Assembly (NCBI RefSeq): GCF_036417355.1
Contig: NZ_CP143889.1
Coordinates: forward strand, 2,170,001-2,234,000
Reading direction: 5' to 3'
DNA: 64,000 nt
DNA from: Akkermansia sp. RCC_12PD
GTDB taxonomy: Bacteria > Verrucomicrobiota > Verrucomicrobiia > Verrucomicrobiales > Akkermansiaceae
Shown here: positions 18,452 to 28,774 of the stretch, one piece after another
Position numbering within the stretch: the first letter of the stretch is position 1
Layout of the letters: each line of letters begins with the position of its first letter
Notes under the pieces: model-generated
The model's input: the letters and a program-made list of their open reading frames with translations, nothing else
What the model was told of the DNA's origin: nothing
The model's database searches: none
Made by a program: the position numbers and the translations under genes

Positions 18452-19404
18452 AAAAAGAAAGCCTGAACGTGCCGGAGGAACAGGGTTCCTCTCTGTGGAA
18501 GGACGCTTTTCTGCGGCTTTCTAGAAACAGTGCGGCCATGTGCTCCCTGCTGGCCCTGGTCCTGATCGTGGCCTCCTGTTTTCTGGTGCCCCTGCTGCCG
18601 TGGCTTCCGCATCCCAATGTGCAGGACCTGTCGCGCATCGCGGAAGCCCCTTCCTGGGACCACTGGTTCGGCACGGACCAGCTGGGGCGGGATCTTCTGG
18701 CGCGCGTGCTGTACGGCGGCCGCATCTCCCTGCTGGTCGGCGTGGTCGCCACGGGCGTGTCCCTGGTCATCGGCGTGGCGTATGGCTTGGTTTCCGGCTA
18801 TGCCGGGGGCAGGCTGGATGCCCTGATGATGCGCCTGGTGGACGTGCTTTTCGCTCTGCCGTTCATTGTGCTGGTGATCATTTTCTCCCTCTCCGTGGAG
18901 GACCCTTCCCGGCAGCTCACGCAGTGGATATCCGACATTACCGGATGGTCCGTGGAAATGGTGAGCCCCATTACCGGGCTTATTCCGCTCTTCATTGCCA
19001 TCGGTGCGCTGGGGTGGCTTACGCTGGCGCGTATCGTCCGCACGCAGACTCTGGAATTGAAAGGGCGGGAATTTGTGGAGGCGGCCCGTTCCCTGGGCTT
19101 AGGGCATGTAAAAATCCTCTTCCGCCACATAGCTCCGAATTTGTTCGGCTCCGTGATCGTGTACACGACGCTGGCCGTACCGGGAATCATGCTGCTGGAA
19201 GCCGTCCTTTCCTTTCTGGGATTGGGCGTAAAGGCCCCCAATTCTTCCTGGGGCACGCTCATCAAGGAGGGAGCGGACCGGATGGAAGTGAGCCCGGAAC
19301 TGCTCCTGTTCCCGGCCCTGCTGTTCTCCGTGACCCTGCTGGCGCTGAATTTTCTGGGGGACGGACTGCGGGACGCGCTGGACCCGAAGTCCTCCAAGGA
19401 TTGA
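18448..19404 (+). CDS. peptide ABC transporter permease (OppC-like)
   Basis: A 318-residue permease with a cytoplasmic N terminus, six or so membrane segments, and the conserved HWFGTDQLGRDLLARVLYG motif of OppC/DppC. The EAA loop GREFVEAARSLGLGHVKILFRH contacts the ATPase. The start overlaps the oppB stop by four bases (ATGA). No OppD or OppF ATPase gene follows, so the ATPase must be encoded elsewhere. Confidence 0.9.
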   Translation: MKKESLNVPEEQGSSLWKDAFLRLSRNSAAMCSLLALVLIVASCFLVPLLPWLPHPNVQDLSRIAEAPSWDHWFGTDQLGRDLLARVLYGGRISLLVGVVATGVSLVIGVAYGLVSGYAGGRLDALMMRLVDVLFALPFIVLVIIFSLSVEDPSRQLTQWISDITGWSVEMVSPITGLIPLFIAIGALGWLTLARIVRTQTLELKGREFVEAARSLGLGHVKILFRHIAPNLFGSVIVYTTLAVPGIMLLEAVLSFLGLGVKAPNSSWGTLIKEGADRMEVSPELLLFPALLFSVTLLALNFLGDGLRDALDPKSSKD

Positions 19405-19416
19405 TTTTTTAAAAGA

Positions 19417-19779
19417 ATGAAAGTTGCTTTGACGATTGCGATGCTGGTCGTTTCCAACGTCTTCATGACGTGGGCATGGTACGGCCATTTGAAGAAGGGT
19501 TCCCCGGTGGACGACAAACCCCTGCTGCTCATTATCCTGATGAGCTGGGGGCTGGCGTTCTTTGAATATTGCTTTATGATTCCCGCCAACCGTATCGGCA
19601 ATGCGGGCGGCCTGAACGTGGCGCAGCTCAAAATTATGCAGGAGGTGATCACGCTGTGCGTCTTTGTGCCCTTCGCCCTGTTCTACATCGGGGAGAAATG
19701 GAAGTGGGATTACCTCTGGGCTTTCCTGTGCGTGCTGGGAGCTGTTTTCTTTGTCAATAGGGAGCGTTTGATGGGGTGA
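19417..19779 (+). CDS. DUF486 family small membrane protein (DMT-like)
   Basis: A 120-residue protein with four hydrophobic segments, starting 12 bases after oppC. Its sequence (FMTWAWYGHLK near the start, FFEYCFMIPANRIG in the middle and a C-terminal AFLCVLGAVFFVN) matches the DUF486 family, related to drug/metabolite transporters. No substrate is known. Close spacing suggests it is co-transcribed with the peptide importer, although a shared function is not implied. Confidence 0.8.
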   Translation: MKVALTIAMLVVSNVFMTWAWYGHLKKGSPVDDKPLLLIILMSWGLAFFEYCFMIPANRIGNAGGLNVAQLKIMQEVITLCVFVPFALFYIGEKWKWDYLWAFLCVLGAVFFVNRERLMG

Positions 19780-19830
19780 CAGACTTTTTCCCTTCGTATT
19801 TCATGTCCAAAGTGGTCTTACTCTTTGTAT

Positions 19831-20061
19831 ATGAAAATTAAAATAATAACTATTCTTGCAGCAATGGCCGCCGTCGTCCTGGCCGCGGGCTGCCACCATC
19901 ATGACCGCGACTATTACCGGCCCGGTCCCTCCCACCATTACAATCACAACAACCACGACAACGGCTGGCACAACAACCAGAACAGGCCCGGTCCCAGGCC
20001 GCGTCCGCATTACGCCGCCGTTCAGCGTACCACTTATCCTCACCTTTACCGTACCATCTGA
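19831..20061 (+). CDS. small histidine/asparagine-rich lipoprotein
   Basis: A 76-residue predicted lipoprotein. The ATG at 19831 begins a hydrophobic signal ending in the lipobox LAAGC. The mature part is very rich in His, Asn, Pro, Arg and Tyr, beginning with HHHDRDYY and containing HHYNHNNHDN. Such composition often binds transition metals, but this is inference; no family was recognised. It stands alone between the DUF486 gene and tyrS. Confidence 0.65.
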   Translation: MKIKIITILAAMAAVVLAAGCHHHDRDYYRPGPSHHYNHNNHDNGWHNNQNRPGPRPRPHYAAVQRTTYPHLYRTI

Positions 20062-21505
<1,444 letters not shown>

Positions 21506-21543
21506 GGGGGGGAATTCCCTCCTCTTTCATCATTCTTTTTTCC

Positions 21544-22530
21544 ATGCCGGGATTCCTTTCCAAATTGGACCGTTTCACCGTCGGCCTGGTGGTAAGCGTG
21601 AGCGCGGGGATTCTGGTTCCTTGTTCCGGCGTGTGGGATACCGTCTTCAGCCGCTTGAGCGATGCCGCCATCATCCTGCTCTTTTTCCTGTACGGAGCCA
21701 AGCTTTCCCGCCGCTCCGTGTGGGAGGGGCTGATGCACTGGCGGCTTCAGAGCCTGGTGGCCGCGAGCACTTTCGTGATCTTTCCCCTGCTGGGCATCCT
21801 GAGCATTCCCATGTGGAATGCCGTGCTGGGGCCCGACCTGTGCATGGGGATGCTCTACGTGTGCATGCTGCCTTCTACCGTCCAGTCCAGCATTGCGTTC
21901 ACCTCCATGGCGGGAGGCAATGTGGCGGCGGCCATTTGTTCCGCTTCTGTTTCCAGCCTGCTGGGGGTGTTTTTGACTCCTCTTCTCGTGGGGCTGGTAT
22001 GGTCGCGCGGCGGGTCGGACGGTGTGGACTTTTCTACCTTCCTGAACATTTGCTACATTATCCTGGTGCCGTTTGTGGCCGGGCAGGCCGCCCAGCGCTG
22101 GATAGGCAAATGGGTGGTGGCGCACAGGAACGTCACTTCCTGGACGGACCACAGCACGATCTGGCTGGTTATTTACACGGCGTTCAGCCATGCCATGATC
22201 AACGGCGTCTGGAAGAACCTGCCCTGGCTTTCCCTGGTGGAGGTGCTGGGGTTCTGCTCCGTTCTACTGGCGGTCGTTCTCTGGCTGACGGCTTTTCTTT
22301 CCCGCAGGCTCCGTTTTTCACGGGAAGACCGGATTGCGATCATCTTCTGCGGTTCCAAAAAAAGCCTAGCTACCGGCATCCCGATGATGAACGTGATTTT
22401 TGCCGGTTCCCCCATCGGTCTGCTGGTCATCCCCATCATGATTTTCCACCAGCTCCAGTTGATGGTTTGTTCCATCCTGGCCCGGAGGTGGGGCAGGGAC
22501 CTGGAGGACAAGAAGGACGGTTCCCTGTAG
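21544..22530 (+). CDS. bile acid:sodium symporter family transporter
   Basis: A 328-residue inner-membrane protein with about nine to ten hydrophobic segments. It resembles the SBF-like (PF13593, YfeH-type) branch, with FFLYGAKLSRRSVWEGL near residue 55, MLPSTVQSSIAFTSMAGGN in the core, and GSKKSLATGIPMMN near the C terminus. Members carry organic anions with sodium; bile acid itself is not implied. It starts 38 bases after tyrS on the same strand. Confidence 0.8.
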   Translation: MPGFLSKLDRFTVGLVVSVSAGILVPCSGVWDTVFSRLSDAAIILLFFLYGAKLSRRSVWEGLMHWRLQSLVAASTFVIFPLLGILSIPMWNAVLGPDLCMGMLYVCMLPSTVQSSIAFTSMAGGNVAAAICSASVSSLLGVFLTPLLVGLVWSRGGSDGVDFSTFLNICYIILVPFVAGQAAQRWIGKWVVAHRNVTSWTDHSTIWLVIYTAFSHAMINGVWKNLPWLSLVEVLGFCSVLLAVVLWLTAFLSRRLRFSREDRIAIIFCGSKKSLATGIPMMNVIFAGSPIGLLVIPIMIFHQLQLMVCSILARRWGRDLEDKKDGSL

Positions 22531-22752
22531 GCAGGGAGAGCCGGGATGCCGATCATGGAACGCGGAAGGCTTCTTTTCACGCAGGAGAAGGCTGTTTGCC
22601 GGAAACCATGCGCATGGAAAATCCACCCGGCATGATTAATGGCTCCTGGAACAGGAACGAGGACATCTCTTTTCCTCCCTCCCTGGCCGGAAATCCTGCC
22701 GGAATCGTGAATTCCCTGTTCCCGGCGTTTCCGTCTGGAAAAGGAGTGTGCG

Positions 22753-23109
22753 TCAATTCCCGGTAAGGCGCAGGATTCCGTCATTCTGGATGTCCCTGCC
22801 CGGAACGATGGCATGGCTTCCCCGTTCCGGGATTTTTGCCGTTACGGACCTGTTGCGGAATTTGTCCATGAAGCGGTGGAAGGATTCCATGTCTTCCGGG
22901 ACGATCTTGATTTCCGTATACGCGGGGTCGGCCAGCACTTCCGTAATGTCCACCCGGAAGGATCCCACTCCATTGCCGTCCGGAGTGTAGAATTCCAGGG
23001 ATTCCTCCGGGGAATGGGGGTGCATGAAGAACAGGAAGAACATGATGCCCAGCGCAATCAGAGTGACGACGGTCACCGGAAGATTTTTTCTGAACGGTCT
23101 GATATGCAT
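22753..23109 (-). CDS. small single-pass membrane protein of unknown function
   Basis: A 118-residue protein started at the ATG at 23109, which has a good AAAGGAG site eight bases upstream; an earlier in-frame ATG would add only eight residues and lacks one. Residues 12-28 form one membrane segment (VTVVTLIALGIMFFLFF); the rest is a soluble domain containing TPDGNGVGSFRVDITEVLADP. It is convergent with the transporter gene. I do not recognise the family. Confidence 0.6.
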   Translation of the reverse strand: MHIRPFRKNLPVTVVTLIALGIMFFLFFMHPHSPEESLEFYTPDGNGVGSFRVDITEVLADPAYTEIKIVPEDMESFHRFMDKFRNRSVTAKIPERGSHAIVPGRDIQNDGILRLTGN

Positions 23110-23298
23110 GTATTCTTCTCCTTTCTTTGGCAAGGTTATGGATTTTAAAGGGGCATGTCAACTCCTCCGGGCGGTTGCCATGACGCGGAAGGGAGGCGCG
23201 GTTTCTTCTTCCGCGGGGCACCGTTGCCGGGGGCGTGCCCTGAAAAAGGGTTGCGTCCGAGGGGCATTGTGGTAGCGTTTGCGTATAGACGGAGCCCT

Positions 23299-24480
23299 AT
23301 GATCCTCCCCGTAAAGATATTGTCCGCATTGGCCGGATTGAGCCTCGCCGGGGGCGTTCATGCGCGCGTCTGGACGAATGACCGTGGTGCGACGGTCACA
23401 GCCGCGCTGGTGGCCGTCCGTGATGCGGAGGTGGACTTGAAGCTGAAGGACGGCCGGGTGGTCGCCGTGCCCAGGAACATCTTTTCCGGGGCCGATCAGG
23501 AATATATCCAGGAGTGGGTGAAGTCCGGAGGAACCTTGCCGGATACGGATGTCGGAAACGCTCTCGAAACGGGAAAAGGGGACGTGTCCTATACGCGTCT
23601 GGAGCCGAATTGGAATGCGGACTGGCCCCAGAGAGCGGGTCTGGCCGGCTTTCTGCTCGTGAAAACCGTTCAGGAGACGGACGACCTGAGCATTTATGAG
23701 ACGGACCATTTCATTATTGAATCCCCCGGGCGGCTGGCCAAGCCGGAACAGGAGGCCCTTGCCCGGAGATTTGAATCCATTCTGCGAACTCTGGCGGCGG
23801 TCCCCCTGAATCTGACGGTGGCGCGCAAGCCCTCCCGCAAATATCTGGTCCGGGTGTGTTTCAGCGAGGAAGAGATGGAAAAGGTTCCCGGCCTCCGGAA
23901 CGGCAGGCTCAAATTTTCCCCCACCAGTTTTACGGCTCTGCTTCTGCGGGACAAAAAGGGCAATCCGGTCAACCCGGATGCGGTGGATCCCCGTTTTGCC
24001 GTTACCCACTGGGTGATGCAGTCTCTGGATGTGGAGCACTGGCTGGTGGACGGTTTTTCCGCCTATATGGCGTTTCTTCCCAGGGAAAAAGATGAAACCG
24101 TCTTCCGGAAGGTTCCCGGAAGGCTGGCGGCCATGCTGCCACGCAGCCTGCGTGCGGGACGGGATTCCCTCCCGGCGCTGGAGGACCTGCTGGCGCGGGA
24201 CTCCTCCCATTCCGCCTCCGGACATGACCAGACTCCAAAGGGAAAAGGCACGGAATACTGGGCCGATCTGCTGTGGACAGTTTATTGGTGCCATCTGGAA
24301 GGGGAGGGCAGGGCCGACAGGCTCAGGCGCTACCTCATGGCCTGGGATGCGGAAGAACAGGAAAAGGCCCGTGCCGTTCTGCTGGACGGCAAAAGTCCGG
24401 TGGAGGTGCAGAAGGACATGGCGGAAGCCTGGAAAAAGTTTGGCGTAAAGCTGAAATTTGCGCAGCCTTCCTCTCCCTAG
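23299..24480 (+). CDS. secreted protein with SHD1-like N-terminal domain
   Basis: A 393-residue protein. From the ATG at 23299 it has a signal peptide ending near GGVHA. Residues 22-75 (ARVWTNDRGATVTAALV through PRNIFSGADQEYI) match the SHD1 (SLA1 homology) domain, which is common in exported proteins of Planctomycetes and Verrucomicrobia. The remaining 300 residues have no motif I can name; HWVMQSLDVEHWLVDGFSAY recalls the active-site helix of some peptidase-like domains, but the metal-binding HExxH is absent. It is convergent with the vWA gene cluster. Confidence 0.6.
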   Translation: MILPVKILSALAGLSLAGGVHARVWTNDRGATVTAALVAVRDAEVDLKLKDGRVVAVPRNIFSGADQEYIQEWVKSGGTLPDTDVGNALETGKGDVSYTRLEPNWNADWPQRAGLAGFLLVKTVQETDDLSIYETDHFIIESPGRLAKPEQEALARRFESILRTLAAVPLNLTVARKPSRKYLVRVCFSEEEMEKVPGLRNGRLKFSPTSFTALLLRDKKGNPVNPDAVDPRFAVTHWVMQSLDVEHWLVDGFSAYMAFLPREKDETVFRKVPGRLAAMLPRSLRAGRDSLPALEDLLARDSSHSASGHDQTPKGKGTEYWADLLWTVYWCHLEGEGRADRLRRYLMAWDAEEQEKARAVLLDGKSPVEVQKDMAEAWKKFGVKLKFAQPSSP

Positions 24481-24561
24481 AGGAAGGCGCAGGATTCTCC
24501 GGCCCGTTGAGGCGGTGCGGGAAGAAAATCCCTGCGGAGAATGGGCGGGGCGTTGTTCCGT

Positions 24562-26760
24562 TTAAATGGTTCCGTTGAGTTTTCTGCCTATCCAGAACAG
24601 GGAGAGCAGAACGAGCAGGGCGGCCAGTGTGTAGGGATGGCACCAGATCAGGATGCGTTTTTCCATGGGAGGCGGCACGGGCAGATCCTTGATTTCCCGG
24701 ATAAGCTGCTGGATTTCTTCCGCTTTCACCATGCGGCCGCGCGTAATGGAAGTCATTTCCTCCATCAGAGCGGTATTGATGGGCTGTCCGATTTTTTCCA
24801 GCGTTTCATTCATGGTGATGACAGGCAGCATGACAGCTTTGTCAGGCTGGTCGGACGACGAAGCCGCCAGTATCCATTTGCCGGGACGGTTGATTTTGAC
24901 GGAGGCGGTGAAGGAACCCCAGGTGTGGTCCATGTTTTCCATCTGGACCCGGCTCGTTGTGCCTTCCGGTGCGGTGATGTCCAGGAACACTTCTCCGTTC
25001 TGAAGGGGTGCGCCCTGCTTGTCAGATACCATTGCCGTGACGGTCAGGGTATCTCCCAGGCGCGGTCGTTCCGGGTTGGGAATCAATCGGATCCGTTCTC
25101 CGGCGGCCATGTTGCGCTGGTAGCTCATCCAGCGCGCCACCTGGCTCCAGAACCGGTAATGGTATTTGTCCTCCACCCCGCGCCGCCAGCGCCAGGCAGA
25201 ATCCGTGCCCATGAACAGCACCTTCCCGTTTCCGTAGGACTGGGTGACGATCAGGGGTATGCGCCCGTAGGCATTCTTGTCTGCCGCGTGTACGGCCAGC
25301 ACGGTGGTGCCCGCCTTGGGGCGTTCCACGGGTGCGTACCAGTTGAAGCCCGGCAGGTTGCGCCAGACCTCCTCGTTTTCACTCTCCGTGTCCGCCAGCA
25401 TGGTCAGCAGGGAGCCGCGGCCTTCCGGCGTGAGAATGAGCGGGGACGGGCCTGCCTGGGTGGTGCCTTCCGGCTTGTTTGTGAGGAAGGTGACGGGAAT
25501 CAGGTCTGCCAGCTCCGATTGAAGAAGTTCCATTTGCTTGCCCTGGTATCCGGGCAGGAAAACAATGCCGCTGGCCTGCTGTTCCACCATCCCCTTGAGC
25601 AGTTTGGCCTGTTCCGGAGTCAGCCCTTTGCTCCCCATGCCCACGTCGCCGATGAAGATGACGTCGTATTGGGCCAGTTCCTCCATTTTCTCCGGGAATT
25701 TGACCAGGTACCCGGGGCCTTCTCCCATCTCCTTCAGTCCGGGGTGGAATAGAAGGGTGTGGACGTCCACGCCCGGATCGCGGTACAGGGCGTTGCGGAT
25801 GAAACGGTATTCCCAGCGCGGCAGCGTGTCGATCACCAGCACCTTGATGGACTCCCTGCGCCCGGCGATGCTGAAGGAGGAGGCGTTGTTGATACGCACC
25901 CGTTCCTGCGGCTGGATGGGAAGCTTGAGTTCCAGCGTTTCGGAACCTTCCTTTTCTATTTTCCACAGCACGGCGTCGGATACTTCCCCCTGCGCCGGGA
26001 TGGTGACCGTTCGGGTGACGGCCTTTCCGGTGTCTTTGGAAGACAGGGTAAGGGTTGCCCTGACTTCCCTGCCCAGAGTGCTTTTAATCGTGAAGGGGAT
26101 TTGCACCGTTTCCCCGATGATGCCGTAAGTGGGGGCTTTCACATCCTGGAGGGCCAGGTCCGGCAGGGGAACGGAGCTGCCGGCGGGGATGATGAACAGG
26201 GGGATGCCGCGCGAACGCATCCTCTGCGCCTGTGTCAGCACGGAGGAGGAAGCATTATGGCTGCCGTCCGTGAACATGACGACCGCGCGGAGGTTGTCGG
26301 AAGACTGCATGGCTTCCTCCAGCGGTTTGGCCAGATCCGTAGATGCCAGGGCGTAATCCTGGGAATCCGGGGCAGGCTGGACGCTGAACGGGGCATTTTC
26401 CACTACATGGGTTTCTTTCAGGGAATCCGTGCTATGGCCTTTGAGCAGTTCCCGGACATACGCAGAGCGGGCAACGACGTGCTGGGGGGTGATTTCCACG
26501 TCCTGGGTCTCCATGGAACCCGAACGGTCTTCCAGGATGGAGACCTTGGGCTTTTCCTTAGGCTCTGAAATGATGACCCATTCCGGCTGGAACAGCAGGA
26601 AGCATATGGCTCCCAGGATGACCAGGCGCAGTATTTCCAGTTTGAACGTCAGCGGGCGGGGATTGCGCTTGCAGGAAATGCGGCTCATCCATATTCCGGC
26701 CGCCATGACCAGAACGGCCGCGGCGACACTCAGGACGGTGGGTTGAAGGCTCAGGTTCAT
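24562..26760 (-). CDS. membrane protein with vWA and glutamine-amidotransferase-like domains
   Basis: A 732-residue protein with two membrane segments at the N terminus (about residues 8-25 and 42-62) and one at the C-terminal end. A von Willebrand factor A-like region follows (MIDAS-type DRSGSME; later VMFTDGSHN), then beta-rich repeats, then a segment resembling class I amidotransferase folds (YDVIFIGDVGMGSKGLTPEQ) without an obvious catalytic Cys. Such proteins are common in Planctomycetes and Verrucomicrobia next to BatA-like genes. The ATG at 26760 overlaps the stop of the upstream gene (ATGA), so translation is coupled. Function unknown; a role in envelope or stress physiology is inference. 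Confidence 0.65.
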   Translation of the reverse strand: MNLSLQPTVLSVAAAVLVMAAGIWMSRISCKRNPRPLTFKLEILRLVILGAICFLLFQPEWVIISEPKEKPKVSILEDRSGSMETQDVEITPQHVVARSAYVRELLKGHSTDSLKETHVVENAPFSVQPAPDSQDYALASTDLAKPLEEAMQSSDNLRAVVMFTDGSHNASSSVLTQAQRMRSRGIPLFIIPAGSSVPLPDLALQDVKAPTYGIIGETVQIPFTIKSTLGREVRATLTLSSKDTGKAVTRTVTIPAQGEVSDAVLWKIEKEGSETLELKLPIQPQERVRINNASSFSIAGRRESIKVLVIDTLPRWEYRFIRNALYRDPGVDVHTLLFHPGLKEMGEGPGYLVKFPEKMEELAQYDVIFIGDVGMGSKGLTPEQAKLLKGMVEQQASGIVFLPGYQGKQMELLQSELADLIPVTFLTNKPEGTTQAGPSPLILTPEGRGSLLTMLADTESENEEVWRNLPGFNWYAPVERPKAGTTVLAVHAADKNAYGRIPLIVTQSYGNGKVLFMGTDSAWRWRRGVEDKYHYRFWSQVARWMSYQRNMAAGERIRLIPNPERPRLGDTLTVTAMVSDKQGAPLQNGEVFLDITAPEGTTSRVQMENMDHTWGSFTASVKINRPGKWILAASSSDQPDKAVMLPVITMNETLEKIGQPINTALMEEMTSITRGRMVKAEEIQQLIREIKDLPVPPPMEKRILIWCHPYTLAALLVLLSLFWIGRKLNGTI

Positions 26761-28739
26761 AGGCGGTTGGCGGGGATGGGGCGTTTGGCCGTGCGCTTGG
26801 GCAGGCAAAGGAGGGCTTCCAGAAGCAGGCACCCCAGGGCGATCAGCAGGAACAGCTTCCAGGCTTCCTGCACCAGGGAGGGATTTTCAACGCCGCCCTG
26901 CGTGGCACTGATGGCGGCGTCCGGCAGGAGGATGTGGATTTTTTCATCCGTGATCTGGTCAGGATTGTCTTCCGACCACGGCCGGTTGACGGCATAGGTC
27001 TGCGCACCGAGGCGGTAAACGCCGGCTGTGTCCACGGGAGAACCGGAGGGATGGGAGCCCTGCGCGTCGTCCATGCGCATGGGAACATCCGTAGCAGACT
27101 GGGGCAGGGCGGGATCATTCACGCGCAGGGAAATGGCGGAGGAAAAGCGTTCCGCGCCGCGGTCCGCCATGCGCTGGAGAAGGGGGAGCAGCAGGTGGCC
27201 GTCCGCCAGATTGGACCAGGAATATTTGGGCAGGGTGGTCAGGAACAGGGCGGAACCTGCTCCGGCCCTGACCTGGCCCAGGGCACAGGTGCCGTCGTCC
27301 CAGGAGGCCAGAACGCGGTATTTGCCTGCCAGGGGTTTCCGGCGGATGGCGCGGAGGCGGTTGGCGGGGATGGAAGTCTGATCCGTGCCGTCCCGGAGGA
27401 AGCCGCGCTGGCGGTCCCAGGATTCCACGCGGAAATACTCGTCGGCCGGGGCCATTTCCATCGCCCCCCAGGAGACACCCAGGAACTGGCGGCGCGTGCC
27501 GTGGGCCGTATCGTCCGGAAGGAAGAGAACCAGGCCGCCTTCTTCAATGAAAGTCTTGAGCTTCTCTTCCATGTCCGCCCGCGGGGGGGGGCCGTGCCAG
27601 ATCACCAGGGCCTGGGAGGAAAGGTTGAGCTGTCCGGAACGCACGGTATTCGGCATGGTGGCCTTCCTTCCGGGAAGTCCCGGGGGGGCGGCCATCAAGG
27701 AGAGGATTTTGCCCGCTTCCCCGGAAGGTCCGTTGATCAGGATGTTTGCCAAGGGCTTGGGAGCGAAGGTGAAGAAGGAAATGTCGTCCCTGGAAAAATC
27801 GTCATGGGGCAGGGAAACGTAGCCGAAGCCGGATTCCTTGTCCTGCGGCAGGGGGATTTCCTTGCGGATGGTGGTTGTTTCCCCGGCCAGCTGGAGGGTA
27901 GAGGTAGTTACAGAGTTATTTACGGAAATGTTCACTGGAACTTCCTCCGGCTGGTTGGGATCGAAACCCTGCCGTAAAATCTCCATGTCCAGCACCAGCC
28001 TGCCGTTGTTGATCTGGGCCTGCGTGATTCTGATGCCTCGGTTGGTTTCCGGCCTGTCTCGCAGCGCCATGATACGGATAGAAGGAGGAATGGGAAGAGC
28101 CGCCAGCCTCTGGCGTACGCTGGACCATACCGGAGAATTGGGCCGCCAGGAGGACGATTGCATGTCTGAGGCAATCCAGATTTCCGTCTTTCCGGAGGCG
28201 GATTCCTCCAGATAGGGAATGGCCTTCTGGAGCAGGGAGGGGATGTCCGCTCCGCCGTCCGTCACTTTGCTGACGGTCAGGTCTGCCAGGGCGTCCGGTG
28301 CGGGAATCTGGGTAATGGTTTCAGTGGTGGAGTCAAGGAGGGACAGGCGGCAGCTTGACAGTTGGTCAAAGGTGGATTTCACCAGGGGCGGAACCGTGTC
28401 TCGCAGAGAATTGGTCTTGTCCGGCCGTGCATCCATGGAGGCGGAACGGTCCAGCACGAGGAGCACTTCATTCAGTCCGGAACTCCCCCAGCCAAAGAAG
28501 CTGCCGAGGAGGGGACGAGCAAACGCCGTCACAAGAGCCACCACGGCCAGCACGCGCAGGGCCAGAATCAGGTAATGCAGCAGCTTCTTGGTTCCACGGG
28601 TTTCCCTGGCCGCGCGAAGCAGGAATTCCATGGCCGCCCAGTGCACGGACCGGTGGCGCCAGCGGTTGACCAGATGGATGATGATGGGAATGGAGGCTGC
28701 GAAGAGAGTCCAGAGCAGCCACGGAGAGGTAAAGGACAT
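26757..28739 (-). CDS. BatA-domain/vWA membrane protein
   Basis: A 660-residue protein beginning with the BatA (aerotolerance N-terminal, PF07584) module: SPWLLWTLFAASIPIIIHL, a basic loop, and a second membrane segment. A vWA domain follows with the MIDAS motif LVLDRSASMD, then a long extracytoplasmic region with beta-rich and amidotransferase-like parts, and a final hydrophobic helix near the C terminus. It overlaps the next vWA gene by four bases, and the two probably act as a pair. In the Bat operon and MoxR-linked systems such proteins support envelope stress tolerance; no MoxR ATPase gene is in the window. Confidence 0.75.
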   Translation of the reverse strand: MSFTSPWLLWTLFAASIPIIIHLVNRWRHRSVHWAAMEFLLRAARETRGTKKLLHYLILALRVLAVVALVTAFARPLLGSFFGWGSSGLNEVLLVLDRSASMDARPDKTNSLRDTVPPLVKSTFDQLSSCRLSLLDSTTETITQIPAPDALADLTVSKVTDGGADIPSLLQKAIPYLEESASGKTEIWIASDMQSSSWRPNSPVWSSVRQRLAALPIPPSIRIMALRDRPETNRGIRITQAQINNGRLVLDMEILRQGFDPNQPEEVPVNISVNNSVTTSTLQLAGETTTIRKEIPLPQDKESGFGYVSLPHDDFSRDDISFFTFAPKPLANILINGPSGEAGKILSLMAAPPGLPGRKATMPNTVRSGQLNLSSQALVIWHGPPPRADMEEKLKTFIEEGGLVLFLPDDTAHGTRRQFLGVSWGAMEMAPADEYFRVESWDRQRGFLRDGTDQTSIPANRLRAIRRKPLAGKYRVLASWDDGTCALGQVRAGAGSALFLTTLPKYSWSNLADGHLLLPLLQRMADRGAERFSSAISLRVNDPALPQSATDVPMRMDDAQGSHPSGSPVDTAGVYRLGAQTYAVNRPWSEDNPDQITDEKIHILLPDAAISATQGGVENPSLVQEAWKLFLLIALGCLLLEALLCLPKRTAKRPIPANRL

Positions 28740-28774
28740 AGGAGGATAGGGGAGTTACGGGTTGAGGAACGGGT

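Noticed and set aside
23158-24294. Minus-strand 378-codon frame opposite the SHD1-domain protein
   Set aside because: The plus-strand frame has a signal peptide and a recognisable domain; the minus-strand frame has neither.
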